From NCBI GenBank assembly GCA_964462685.1, contig CAYWYR010000008.1, positions 69,253-133,252 on the forward strand: a stretch of DNA of 64,000 bases, given 5' to 3'. The DNA comes from CAYWYR01 sp964462685. Lineage in GTDB: Bacteria > Bacteroidota > Ignavibacteria > Kapaibacteriales > UBA2268. The notes under the pieces are model-generated. The model worked only from the letters and a program-made list of their open reading frames with translations. It had not been told where the DNA came from and did no database searches. The translations under genes were made by a program, and so were the position numbers. Below are positions 26,622 through 34,310 of the stretch, one piece after another (within the stretch, counting starts at the first letter, position 1; every line of letters begins with the position of its first letter).

Positions 26622-27863
26622 TTATCTCTTAATCAGTATATCCTGGTATGTATCACCCGATACGTCCTTGGCAGTAACGATATATTGGCCCGCGGATAAT
26701 CCACTGATATTTACATCGCTGAACATACCTGAATCCGAACCTATTACGGTTTTGCCGTTCATATCTGTAATAGTATATGATACAAGCTCAATACCGCTGC
26801 CGAAGCTGAATACATCACTAGCGGGATTTGGCCATACTCCAGCACTTGCCACTCTGTCTTCATCAACGGATGACGGTACCAGATTGACATACCACATGTC
26901 CTTTCTTAGGTCAAAGTTTTGTTTATTACTACCTATATGTGCCCTGCCGCCTACAATATAGAGCCTTCCCTGCAATAAGAAGCTGCCCGGAGCCCATCTG
27001 CCTGTACCAGGGTGAGGCGGTAATTCGGACCAGCTATCAGTCTGTGGGTCATATTCCCAAAATTCACCCCTATCAAAATTTTGGTGGTCATAACCCTGTC
27101 CACTTACTACATAGCCCTTACCTCGGAAAGCAGTCTGTTGGCCAGCAACGCGGGGCTCTCCCGGAAAGTCTTGCATTTTAGTCCACTCTGTACTAACGCC
27201 TGGGGTCCATTTATGCCAGTCACGATAAATGGGAGTTGTTAACCCATTCCATACCTCTTGTACACTACCGTGTCCTAGCCCTACATATACATCCCCATCT
27301 ATACCAAAGTAGAAAGGATGGTGACGATTATTTCCAACTGGATCCGCTATTTCTTCCCATGTATCAGTAGATATCTGATACTGCCAAAAATCATTTTTAT
27401 TTCCTGATTGGTCATTTCCAAAGCCAACCACGATATAATCACCTTCGGCAACAAAGGCAGGGTGCGTACGACCTTCACAAGGGCAGGGGGTAAGCTCTCG
27501 CCATTGTTCAGTCTCAGGGTCAAACTCCCATAAGTCATTAAAGTATTGCTGGCCAACACCGAAACCTAAGTAGGCCTTTCCAGATGCAGTATCACCATAA
27601 GCAAGCCCACGAGCTGCACCGGGAAAATCTGGCAGCTTTTCCCAACTATCTGCACTTGGATCATATTTATAGAAGTCTCTATATAATAAATTATTAGCAT
27701 CAACCCCTGTAGCCATATATCCATAGCCGTTTATGGAAAAAGTAACAGGGTGGTGCCTTTCTGGTGGATTACCGATGAAGTCCGCGGCCTGCACCCAACT
27801 TTGCGCATTCATGGCTAGAGTAGAGGCAATAGCTACTATTATCAAAGTATATATTTTATACAT
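26622..27863 (-). CDS. Secreted kelch-repeat protein with T9SS sorting domain
   Basis: A signal peptide (about 1-20, ending MNAQ) is followed by kelch-type repeats forming a beta-propeller: FYKYDPSADSWEKLPDFP, LWEFDPETEQWRELTP, FWQYQISTDTWEEIAD, FWEYDPQTDSWSELPP and a final MWYV strand, with GR/GxGG loops such as AYLGFGVGQ and LYIVGGRAH. Residues about 335-413 are a type A T9SS tail (AGVWPNPASDVFSFGSG ... LSAGQYIVTAKDVSG). It is probably exported and attached or released at the surface. Binding partner is unknown. Confidence 0.85.
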   Translation of the reverse strand: MYKIYTLIIVAIASTLAMNAQSWVQAADFIGNPPERHHPVTFSINGYGYMATGVDANNLLYRDFYKYDPSADSWEKLPDFPGAARGLAYGDTASGKAYLGFGVGQQYFNDLWEFDPETEQWRELTPCPCEGRTHPAFVAEGDYIVVGFGNDQSGNKNDFWQYQISTDTWEEIADPVGNNRHHPFYFGIDGDVYVGLGHGSVQEVWNGLTTPIYRDWHKWTPGVSTEWTKMQDFPGEPRVAGQQTAFRGKGYVVSGQGYDHQNFDRGEFWEYDPQTDSWSELPPHPGTGRWAPGSFLLQGRLYIVGGRAHIGSNKQNFDLRKDMWYVNLVPSSVDEDRVASAGVWPNPASDVFSFGSGIELVSYTITDMNGKTVIGSDSGMFSDVNISGLSAGQYIVTAKDVSGDTYQDILIKR

Positions 27864-27992
27864 TTTATCCTTTATTATTTTAAGATTAACTCAAACTTAA
27901 CACTTTTTTATAGCAATAGTTACGAAAACAAATACTATTCACAGCCGTTTCATGTGGCAACACTTGCTTCATAATCTTAACTGAGAACAACA

Positions 27993-28409
27993 ATGAAATC
28001 ATTATCACTTATTTTTAGTTTTTTATGCATTTCCTACAATTGTTTTACTGCCGATATCACCCTGTTAATCAAAAATATTGACGAAGTTAAAGGGGATGTA
28101 GCTTTTGCTATTTACCAAGAAGGCGATTGGCTAAACGAAAAAAAGTACAGTTATTCGGTTCGGGAAAAAGTAACTGGTAAAACCATGAAACTGATAGTAA
28201 AAGACGTAAAGCCTGGAACTTATGGCGTTGCGGGCTATCATGATACGAACCTTAGCAAGAATCTTGACAAAAACTTTATCGGAATGCCAAAAGAGCAGGT
28301 CGGATTTTCAAACGGGGCTACTATCGGGCTGGGTGCACCCGATTTTGATGATGCTATTATAAAGGTAACAGAAGGCGGAAAAAACGAGTTTGTTATCGAG
28401 TTTGATTGA
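27993..28409 (+). CDS. DUF2141 secreted protein
   Basis: The 138-residue protein has a signal peptide (about 1-18) and the features of DUF2141: a beta-sandwich start (DITLLIKNIDEVKGDVAFAIY), the PGTYGVAGYHDTN segment followed by LDKNFIGMPKEQVGFSNGA, and FDDAIIKV near the end. Members are periplasmic or secreted, and their function is not established. It stands alone in front of the repeat-rich region. Confidence 0.88.
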   Translation: MKSLSLIFSFLCISYNCFTADITLLIKNIDEVKGDVAFAIYQEGDWLNEKKYSYSVREKVTGKTMKLIVKDVKPGTYGVAGYHDTNLSKNLDKNFIGMPKEQVGFSNGATIGLGAPDFDDAIIKVTEGGKNEFVIEFD

Positions 28410-28459
28410 TCCTAAAATGATCTTATGCAGCTAATGGGGCTATAATGTCATATCAACCA

Positions 28460-28690
28460 AAGGTCATGTCATACCTTAGTGTCACACTGAGCCTGTTGAA
28501 GTGCTTGTCGAGTATTTGGCGTCTGAGATTCTTCGCTGCGCTCTGAATGACATGGCTTTGCCTTGGCCTCTGGCTAGCTTAGGGTGGTGGGACTACTAAT
28601 CGCTTTCTTTTCGAGTAGCACTAACGAAACGGTTCCCAACCCCTCATCCGAAGTCATGTCATAATGTGCCCGTCAAAGTGATAGTAAATG
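28460..28690. repeat. Interspersed hairpin repeats, cluster 1
   Basis: The cluster contains two copies of the GTCA-stem-GAGC hairpin family: CACT/AGTG at 28485-28503 and ATTCT-type at 28528-28548 (one stem mismatch). A shortened copy of a second module (AATCGCTTTC...) follows from about 28599. There is no open reading frame of interest; the region separates the DUF2141 gene from the broken PIN gene. Confidence 0.8.
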
Positions 28691-28743
28691 TCAGGTAAAA
28701 CGAGTGGAGCTTTTGGTATATATTTATCTCGATATTTCATAAA

Positions 28744-29115
28744 CTAAGGAACATATATAATAACATTCTCATCTTCTAGCTTGGAAAAGCCTAAGTCAGC
28801 AGTAAGAAGAGGTATATCTAATGATGTAGCGGTTGCTGAGATAATAGCGTCTGGTAATTTAAGACCCGATTTAATCCGTGCTTCAATAGCGAGTTCTTTA
28901 ATATTCTCTGATATATTGACAATCTGAATTCTACTTATCAAACTCTTAATCAAAATATTATCATCATCGCTGAGAAACCTGTGCGACAATAGCTCCATCT
29001 CTGTTATTATGGATGCCACTGGCCTATGAGTGGTAAACACGTCTATTATATGAGCATCACCTTGCAGAAAATAAAGTTAGATATTCGTATCTACTAAAAG
29101 CCTATCCCCATTCAT
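28744..29115 (-). pseudogene. VapC-like PIN-domain toxin with nonsense mutation at codon 13
   Basis: From ATG at 29115 the frame reads MNGDRLLVDTNI, then TAA, then LYFLQGD and continues intact to 28744. PIN toxins have DTN followed by two hydrophobic residues here, so TAA probably replaced TTA (Leu). The other PIN acidic residues are kept: Asp9, a Glu in IITEMELL, Asp in LPDAIISATA and Asp in TADLGF. An in-frame GTG at 29040 could start a shorter product, but that would lack the first catalytic Asp. The ATG overlaps the antitoxin stop by 14 bases, the classical antitoxin-toxin layout. The intact protein would be a 123-residue ribonuclease; this copy is predicted inactive. Confidence 0.8.
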
Positions 29116-29266
29116 CCCTGACCTCTTTCTGGAATTGAACTGGATTTATTTTAGATTTCATTTTCCCAGCCAACTCCAATAGTTCTACTTTATCAGCCTC
29201 CCGTTTAGAGTAAGCTTTCTTGATAGCTTTAGCAGGTGAAGTCCCCTTTTTTATCTTAGTTGCCAT
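29102..29266 (-). CDS. VapB-like antitoxin (short)
   Basis: The start at 29266 is supported by GGAGG six bases upstream. It encodes 54 residues, basic at the N-terminus (ATKIKKGTSPAKAIKKAYSK) and acidic/helical at the C-terminus (VQFQKEVRDEWG), as expected for a small antitoxin that binds DNA with one half and the toxin with the other. It overlaps the downstream PIN toxin gene. The family was not recognised by sequence; the assignment rests on size, charge and context. Since the toxin copy is broken, the antitoxin may be a remnant. Confidence 0.6.
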   Translation of the reverse strand: MATKIKKGTSPAKAIKKAYSKREADKVELLELAGKMKSKINPVQFQKEVRDEWG

Positions 29267-29384
29267 AAATATCCTCCTTGCATTTCTTAACGATGGTATA
29301 ATGAGTATGTTTAACACTTATTATAATCGTAGCGCCGTAATATATTAAGCCGTTAGAGTAGTTATCAAATCATCAATCATAAGT

Positions 29385-30010
29385 CATTTCATTTCTAAGT
29401 GTCATAATGTGCCCCTCGAAGTGCTTGTAGAGTATGCGGTGTTTGAGATTCTTCGCTGCGCTCAGAATGACGGGGCTTTGCCTCTGACTTCGACAAGCTC
29501 AGGCATCGGATGAGTATTCAAGTCATTTAGAGGTCATGTCATATTGAGCTTGTCGAAATATAAGACATGGGCGATGGTAAAAATGTTATGCACTTGTCTA
29601 ATCCTTGGGGCTAGCTCAGGATGACAAGTGTTTTATCAAAGCACTGGATTCCTCGGGCTATGCCGCTCGGAATGACGGGGAAATAATCTAATATCCTGTA
29701 GCCCCGACGGGCCCAGCCCCGGGATGACAAGCAATCGCTTTCCAAATAGCGATATCGAAACGATTTGTAACGAGGGGTTACAACCCCTTGTTGGGAATAA
29801 ATCGCACATATACCAAAACCTCATCCCGAAGCCATGTCCTACTGAGCCTGTTGAAGTGCTTGTCGAGTATTTGGCATTTGAGATTCTTCGCTGCGCTCTG
29901 AATGACATGGCTTTGCCTCTGACTTCGACAAGCTCTGGATTCCTCGGGCTATCGCCACTCGGAATGACGAGTGGTGATGTTCATGGCTTGGGGCAAGCTC
30001 AAGGGAGTGA
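29385..30010. repeat. Interspersed hairpin repeats, cluster 2
   Basis: The densest repeat island in the window, about 620 bases without a credible gene. Hairpins of the GTCA-stem-GAGC family are at 29448-29468 (ATTCT/AGAAT), 29541-29561 (ATATT/AATAT, inside an outer CATGTC/GACATG pair), 29601-29622 (ATCCT/AGGAT, inside CACTTGTC/GACAAGTG), 29648-29673 (ATTCC/GGAAT), 29841-29857 (ACT/AGT), 29883-29903 (ATTCT type) and 29939-29965 (ATTCC/GGAAT). A full copy of the second module lies at about 29728-29830. Frames that cross it are made of repeat sequence and are not genes. Confidence 0.85.
29728..29830. repeat. Second repeat module (AATCGCTTTC... family), full copy
   Basis: A module of about 100 bases that also occurs at about 32362-32462 and, shortened, at 28597-28680. 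It contains two inverted repeats: ATCGCT/AGCGAT (29734-29753) and a larger imperfect one from CGATTT to AAATCG (29761-29804) with the centre GAGGGGTT-ACA-ACCCCTTG. Confidence 0.7.
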
Positions 30011-30048
30011 AAAGCCCAAACTATTATAGACGCACTCAGAATAGTTGA

Positions 30049-30897
30049 CTACCTATTGCCTTTGACCATAATAATATCATAATCTACATTTCCCCGTTTC
30101 TTTACGAACTCGTAATTGTAGTATATATCTATAGGTTTCATTATGCCAGCTTGCTGGCCAGTAGGGAGTATTATAGTATAATCTTGATTAGGATCTAAAA
30201 TAAACCCGGGTTCACTATCATAGCTGAAAAATGATTCAACATTCGCATTATCATCGATCAGGCTATAACCTACTACCGCATCCAGATCAAAACCGTTGAG
30301 GGTAAAATCATGGTTCGGGTGATCAGGGTTCTCCAGAATCAGCTGTGTTTTATCCTCGATTCTTATATATTTTATCCTATCTAAGCCTACATCGGTAAGA
30401 TCAAAACTATTGCCGCCGGCATTGCCCGGTACAGTTACATCCCCTTCACCAAGCGTGGGGGCTGTGCCAGCCATGCCTTCTAATGTCATTATATCATAAG
30501 GAAATTCTATCCATTCTTCACCGTCCCAGCTCACACTTACCGATGCCGGTTCGGCATATATACCTTTGAAGTATTCGAATGCGTTTTCATAAATAGTGAA
30601 GTCAGGTCCATCGGTATTTTCTAGGTACATACCTTTCCACTTGAGAGTTATCGCCCCCCCCAAACCAAGGGCACATATCTCATCGGGGGATGTAGTCGCA
30701 ACATTCCTTCTGGCCGTAGCACTTGGCCAGCCGAGTATGTTTTCGGGGAAATGCTGTGGGTTCTGCCCGTGAATGGTATTCTCACCGAACCGGTAATCTA
30801 CTACTTCAGTTACATGCATTACTTCTTGTGCGTGAATAGCCGAACATAGCAGAGCGAATACTGAAACTGAGGCAATTTTTATGTTGGAAGACATCAT
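30049..30897 (-). CDS. Secreted cell-surface protein
   Basis: A signal peptide (about 1-23, ending AIHA) is followed by about 255 residues of beta-rich sequence. The features LGLGGAITLKW, GPDFTIYENAF, AEPASVSVSWDGEEWIEFP, and GNSFDLTDVGLDRIKYIRIED followed by LNGFDLDAVVG recur in a family annotated in many bacteria simply as cell surface protein, which resembles a discoidin-like fold. No T9SS domain is visible. It is 14 bases downstream of asnS on the same strand and may be read through from it. Function is unknown. Confidence 0.7.
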   Translation of the reverse strand: MMSSNIKIASVSVFALLCSAIHAQEVMHVTEVVDYRFGENTIHGQNPQHFPENILGWPSATARRNVATTSPDEICALGLGGAITLKWKGMYLENTDGPDFTIYENAFEYFKGIYAEPASVSVSWDGEEWIEFPYDIMTLEGMAGTAPTLGEGDVTVPGNAGGNSFDLTDVGLDRIKYIRIEDKTQLILENPDHPNHDFTLNGFDLDAVVGYSLIDDNANVESFFSYDSEPGFILDPNQDYTIILPTGQQAGIMKPIDIYYNYEFVKKRGNVDYDIIMVKGNR

Positions 30898-30911
30898 AAT
30901 ACTCTTTCGTT

Positions 30912-32264
30912 TTAAGGTCTGATTTTAGTAATCATTCTCGGCATCGGTATCGTCTCGCGTATGTGTTTTGCACCTGTGATCCATTTTACAGTTCTTTCAA
31001 GCCCCATACCGAATCCTGAGTGAGGAACCGAACCGTATTTTCTTAAGTCGAGATACCATTGGAAGTCTTCGAGTGGCAGATCGTGTGCCTTGATTCTTTC
31101 AAGAAGCTGATCATGGTCGTCCTCTCTCTGGCTACCACCTATAAGCTCGCCGGATTTTTCCGGGCCTATCATATCCATGGCAAGCACAGTCTTAGGATTT
31201 TCAGGATCGCGTTTCATGTAGAAAGCTTTGATATCGGCAGGGTATCCGTAAATGAACAATGGCTGATCAAGATCCTTTGTAAGGGCTTCTTCCTGAGGAG
31301 TACCGAAGTCTTCGCCCCATGGGAAAGGTCTTATTTCTTCCTCGCCGCCGCCTTCTAATTTACGGATCAGTGGCACATCCATCTCTCTTAGCTTTTCTAC
31401 GGCATCGCTGTATGATATTCTCGGGAAGCCGCCCGTTATCTTTTCCAAAGGCTCTAAATCGCGTTCTAGTATCTCAAGCTCTTTTCTGCATTCTTTAAGT
31501 GCGTTTTGTACTATAAATACAGTCAGATCTTCCGCCAACTCCATATCATCATCCAGATCGAAGAATGCCATCTCAGGTTCCACCATCCAGAACTCAGTAA
31601 GGTGCTTTCTTGTTTTAGATCTTTCCGCACGGAAAGCCGGCCCGAATGTATATACCTTACCCAGTGCCATTGCCGATGCTTCAGCATATAGCTGACCGGA
31701 TTGCGAAAGAAATGCATCACCCAAATCAAAATACTCTGTACTGAAAAGTGTAGAAGTACCTTCACAAGCGTTGGGGGTAAGCAATGGAGAATCCATCAAC
31801 TTGAAACCGTTGTTATCGAAAAAATCCCTGATCGATTTCTGTATGTTAGCACGTACCCTCATTATCGCATGTTGCCTGCTCGAGCGCAGCCATAGATGGC
31901 GGTTATCCATCAAGAAAGCGTCGCCATGCTCTTTAGGTGTGATCGGGTATTCTTCAGTAATCTGATATACGCCCAGATCAGTAGCGTCAATCTCAAAGCC
32001 GCCGGGGGCCTTATCCGAAGCTACTACCTTACCTTTAACCCAGAATGAAGATTCCTGAGTAAGTGATTTAGTCGCCTCGAATACCTCTTCGGATACATTT
32101 GCCTTAAATACTACACACTGAGCGATGCCCGTTCCGTCCCTCAATAAAAGGAAATGAAGCTTTCCCTTACCACGCTTATTATATAGCCACCCTTTAAGAG
32201 TTACCTCTTTATCAACGTGCTGCGAAAGGTTTTCAACGTAAACGAAATCTTTATATCTGGACAT
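30912..32264 (-). CDS. asnS: Asparaginyl-tRNA synthetase
   Basis: A class II enzyme that charges tRNA-Asn. It has an OB-fold anticodon-binding domain (about 1-110), then the catalytic core with PNACEGTSTLF (the Asn-type signature rather than the Asp type), motif 2 FRAERSKTRKHLTEFWMVE, and motif 3 GFGMGLERTVKWITG near the C-terminus. At 450 residues it is of ordinary length. Its presence means the organism need not rely on GatCAB for Asn-tRNA. Confidence 0.97.
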   Translation of the reverse strand: MSRYKDFVYVENLSQHVDKEVTLKGWLYNKRGKGKLHFLLLRDGTGIAQCVVFKANVSEEVFEATKSLTQESSFWVKGKVVASDKAPGGFEIDATDLGVYQITEEYPITPKEHGDAFLMDNRHLWLRSSRQHAIMRVRANIQKSIRDFFDNNGFKLMDSPLLTPNACEGTSTLFSTEYFDLGDAFLSQSGQLYAEASAMALGKVYTFGPAFRAERSKTRKHLTEFWMVEPEMAFFDLDDDMELAEDLTVFIVQNALKECRKELEILERDLEPLEKITGGFPRISYSDAVEKLREMDVPLIRKLEGGGEEEIRPFPWGEDFGTPQEEALTKDLDQPLFIYGYPADIKAFYMKRDPENPKTVLAMDMIGPEKSGELIGGSQREDDHDQLLERIKAHDLPLEDFQWYLDLRKYGSVPHSGFGMGLERTVKWITGAKHIRETIPMPRMITKIRP

Positions 32265-32314
32265 CTTTATTATCGCTATTTAATAGTTCTACAGAGTGCT
32301 GTATCAATGGATTA

Positions 32315-32322
32315 CAAAATTA
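32315..32322 (-). promoter_or_regulatory. Bacteroidota-type -7 box (TAATTTTG) upstream of asnS
   Basis: TAnnTTTG on the minus strand, 50 bases before the asnS start. The -33 element is unclear. Confidence 0.35.
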
Positions 32323-32361
32323 AGAAATTTGTGTTGGCTATGGCTATTCCGTTATTATCAT

Positions 32362-32655
32362 AACAAGTAATCGCTTTCTTTTCATATAACGATACCGAAT
32401 TGATTTATAACAAGGGGTTGCAAACCGTTGTTAGGAATATATCGCCCTTTTGCCAAATCCTCATAGTCAGGTCATGTAATACCTAAGTGTCACACTGAGC
32501 ATGTCGAAGTGCTTGTCGAGTATGAGGCGCTTGAGATTCTTCGCTGCACTCAGAATGACGGCGGATTCTCCGCCTCGGGGCTAGCTCGGGATGACAAGTA
32601 TATTATCAAAACACGGGATTCCTCTGGCTTCGCCACTCGGAATGACGGGGGAAAA
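32362..32655. repeat. Interspersed hairpin repeats, cluster 3
   Basis: A copy of the second module (32362-32462) is followed by hairpins of the GTCA-stem-GAGC family at 32493-32511 (CACT/AGTG), 32536-32556 (ATTCT/AGAAT) and 32618-32643 (ATTCC/GGAAT), in the same order as in cluster 2. It lies in the divergent space between asnS and the UmuD-like pair. No gene is seen. Confidence 0.85.
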
Positions 32656-32690
32656 ATTAAATAAAAAAATTTACAGATTAAACCTTTGCG

Positions 32691-32734
32691 GTTTTCCACA
32701 TTTTTGTTAAGTTGTCCGTCCGGATGGGGAAAAC
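32691..32734. promoter_or_regulatory. Inverted repeat upstream of the UmuD-like pair, possible operator
   Basis: GTTTTCC (32691-32697) and GGAAAAC (32728-32734) flank a TCCGGA palindrome (32719-32724), about 75-115 bases before the first UmuD-like gene. It is a candidate regulator site; no known SOS-box consensus was matched. Confidence 0.25.
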
Positions 32735-32807
32735 AAATATTGATTACTTGTTATTCTGACCATACATCCGCTTTCTGCTTTCCACTACCAAAAAGGGGGA
32801 TTTTGTT

Positions 32808-33242
32808 ATGGAAGATACTACTCTGCAGTTTTATAAAGTCCAGTCTGGCACAAAACTCAATATTCCTATGTTCGCTATGTCGGTATCGGCGGGTGTACCC
32901 GTTGAGGCCGATGAATCCATCGAGAAAATCGTTGACCTGAACGAGCTACTTATCGACCATCCTGGTTCTACCGTTTTCGCAAAGGTTTTTGGCCGAGAAA
33001 TGGAAGATGTCGGCATTAAAGACGGAGATGTACTTGTTATCGATACAGAGATAAAACCACACGACGGGCGTATAGTTGTTGTGAAAATCGGCGATCAGCA
33101 TCTAGTGAAATACTACCGCCAGGTAAATGGAGAGCTTTACCTGGAATCCCAGAACCGCCAGTTTATCCCAATAAAATTATCCGATATGCTCAGTTATGAG
33201 ATTATCGGTACGGTAACCAAAGTAATCCATACATTTGCTTAA
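32808..33242 (+). CDS. UmuD/LexA-like S24 protein lacking the catalytic serine
   Basis: The 144-residue protein matches UmuD in layout: a short N-terminal arm, a cleavage-type Ala-Gly (SVSAGVPVEADE, Ala28-Gly29), then VDLNELLIDHPGSTVF and the protease fold ending in IGTVTKVIHTF. The residue spacing is exact: UmuD has Cys24-Gly25, Ser60 and Lys97, and here the equivalents are Ala28-Gly29, Glu64 and Lys101. The nucleophile Ser is thus replaced by Glu (FGREMEDVG instead of G-D/E-S-M), so it should not cut itself, although it keeps a cut site. The next gene is a second UmuD-like protein with the opposite pattern. No umuC is adjacent. Confidence 0.85.
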   Translation: MEDTTLQFYKVQSGTKLNIPMFAMSVSAGVPVEADESIEKIVDLNELLIDHPGSTVFAKVFGREMEDVGIKDGDVLVIDTEIKPHDGRIVVVKIGDQHLVKYYRQVNGELYLESQNRQFIPIKLSDMLSYEIIGTVTKVIHTFA

Positions 33243-33321
33243 AAGTAAAGCTAATCTGGCATAAGTGTTGTCTGGTAGAAAAAACAGAATCAGGCACCAA
33301 AAAAAACACAAAGCCCTATAA

Positions 33322-33744
33322 ATGAAAATAAAAGAAGTGATAGAGGTAAGGAGCAGGTATTCCTTTGAAGCACCTGTGGTAAGGGCCAGCGTTCGCAAGA
33401 ACGAAAGGCCTGCCATAGCCGCGCCGCTTACCGATATCAATATTACTGATTCGCTTGTGCCCGACCCTTCCAAAGTGTTTGTTGTAAGGGTGAACGGGGA
33501 AAGTATGATCGATAGAAATATTTTCGACGGTGATGTATTACTTGTAGAAAAAGCAGACAGAGCAAAAGACGGCCAAATCGTAGTCGCTTCGGTCAATGGG
33601 GAAATGGCTGTAAAGACATACAGGACAGTAAAAGGGCATCCGTATCTTTTTGCTGAAAATGAAAAGTTTGTTCCTCTAAAAATATCCGAATTTTATAATT
33701 TTCAGATTCAGGGCATAGTCCGCCACGTTATCAGAGGGGTTTGA
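33322..33744 (+). CDS. UmuD/LexA-like S24 protein with Ser-Lys dyad but no recognisable cleavage site
   Basis: The 140-residue protein has an intact S24 active site: Ser61 in VNGESMIDRNIFDGD and Lys98 in EMAVKTYR, 37 residues apart as in UmuD. At the place where UmuD is cut (36 residues before the Ser) it reads Val-Arg-Lys, with no Ala-Gly or Cys-Gly nearby. The C-terminus (FQIQGIVRHVIRGV) is the usual end strand of the fold. It lies 79 bases downstream of the serine-less homologue and 3 bases before a small membrane protein gene, so the three probably form an operon. A trans-acting protease acting on its neighbour is one possible reading. Confidence 0.85.
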   Translation: MKIKEVIEVRSRYSFEAPVVRASVRKNERPAIAAPLTDINITDSLVPDPSKVFVVRVNGESMIDRNIFDGDVLLVEKADRAKDGQIVVASVNGEMAVKTYRTVKGHPYLFAENEKFVPLKISEFYNFQIQGIVRHVIRGV

Positions 33745-33747
33745 TAT

Positions 33748-34173
33748 ATGATACGCCACAGATTTCTGCCTGTGCTGACTGGCCTGATAGCTTTTATGCT
33801 TTTGGTTATGGTGGGCGATCAGATAGTCCACATGTTATATCCTATGCCTGAGACTGCCGCAGCTGGCAATAAAGAACTCATGGTCCAGTATCTGGTGGCC
33901 CTACCGGAAATGGCATTTGGTGTACTTGGGCTAGGGTGGGCATTAGCCGCGTTTTTCGCGGGGATCATTTCAGCACGCACCTCTCCGCGATATTGGCTTG
34001 TAAATGCGATTACTACAGGAGCCATAGCAACTGGTTTTGTGATACTAAATCTATTGCTCGTTCCCTTTCATCCTACGTGGTTTAATATTATCATGCCACT
34101 GATTACTATGCCTTTGGTATATATGGGTGCTAAGCTTTTAGACAAACCCAAAAAGGTAAAACCATTATCATAA
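33748..34173 (+). CDS. Small membrane protein with four helices
   Basis: A 141-residue protein with four hydrophobic segments (about 7-28, 47-72, 84-106 and 110-128) and a basic cytoplasmic tail (KPKKVKPLS). I do not recognise a family. Its start is only 3 bases after the stop of the second UmuD-like gene, with GAGGGG upstream of the ATG, so it is translated as part of the same operon. Its role next to S24 proteins is unknown. Confidence 0.7.
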   Translation: MIRHRFLPVLTGLIAFMLLVMVGDQIVHMLYPMPETAAAGNKELMVQYLVALPEMAFGVLGLGWALAAFFAGIISARTSPRYWLVNAITTGAIATGFVILNLLLVPFHPTWFNIIMPLITMPLVYMGAKLLDKPKKVKPLS

Positions 34174-34310
34174 AAATTTTTACAGTTTTATAATCCCGTT
34201 AATATTGAATAAATAATACGCATTAACAGCACATCTCAATACTTGAGTGGGCATTGCGTATCTTACATATCATAATTAGCAGCAACTGAACAATAAAGGA
34301 TTGGTTCTAT

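Noticed and set aside
28460..30010. Repeats resembling a CRISPR array
   Set aside because: The repeats are of different types, are irregularly spaced, occur in both orientations and have no unique equal-length spacers; no cas genes are nearby.
29724..30029. Plus-strand frame of 101 codons in the repeat island
   Set aside because: It is composed of hairpin repeat sequence, and similar frames appear in other islands.
32686..32940. Plus-strand frame of 84 codons overlapping the first UmuD-like gene
   Set aside because: It runs in another phase through the UmuD-like start and has no coding features.
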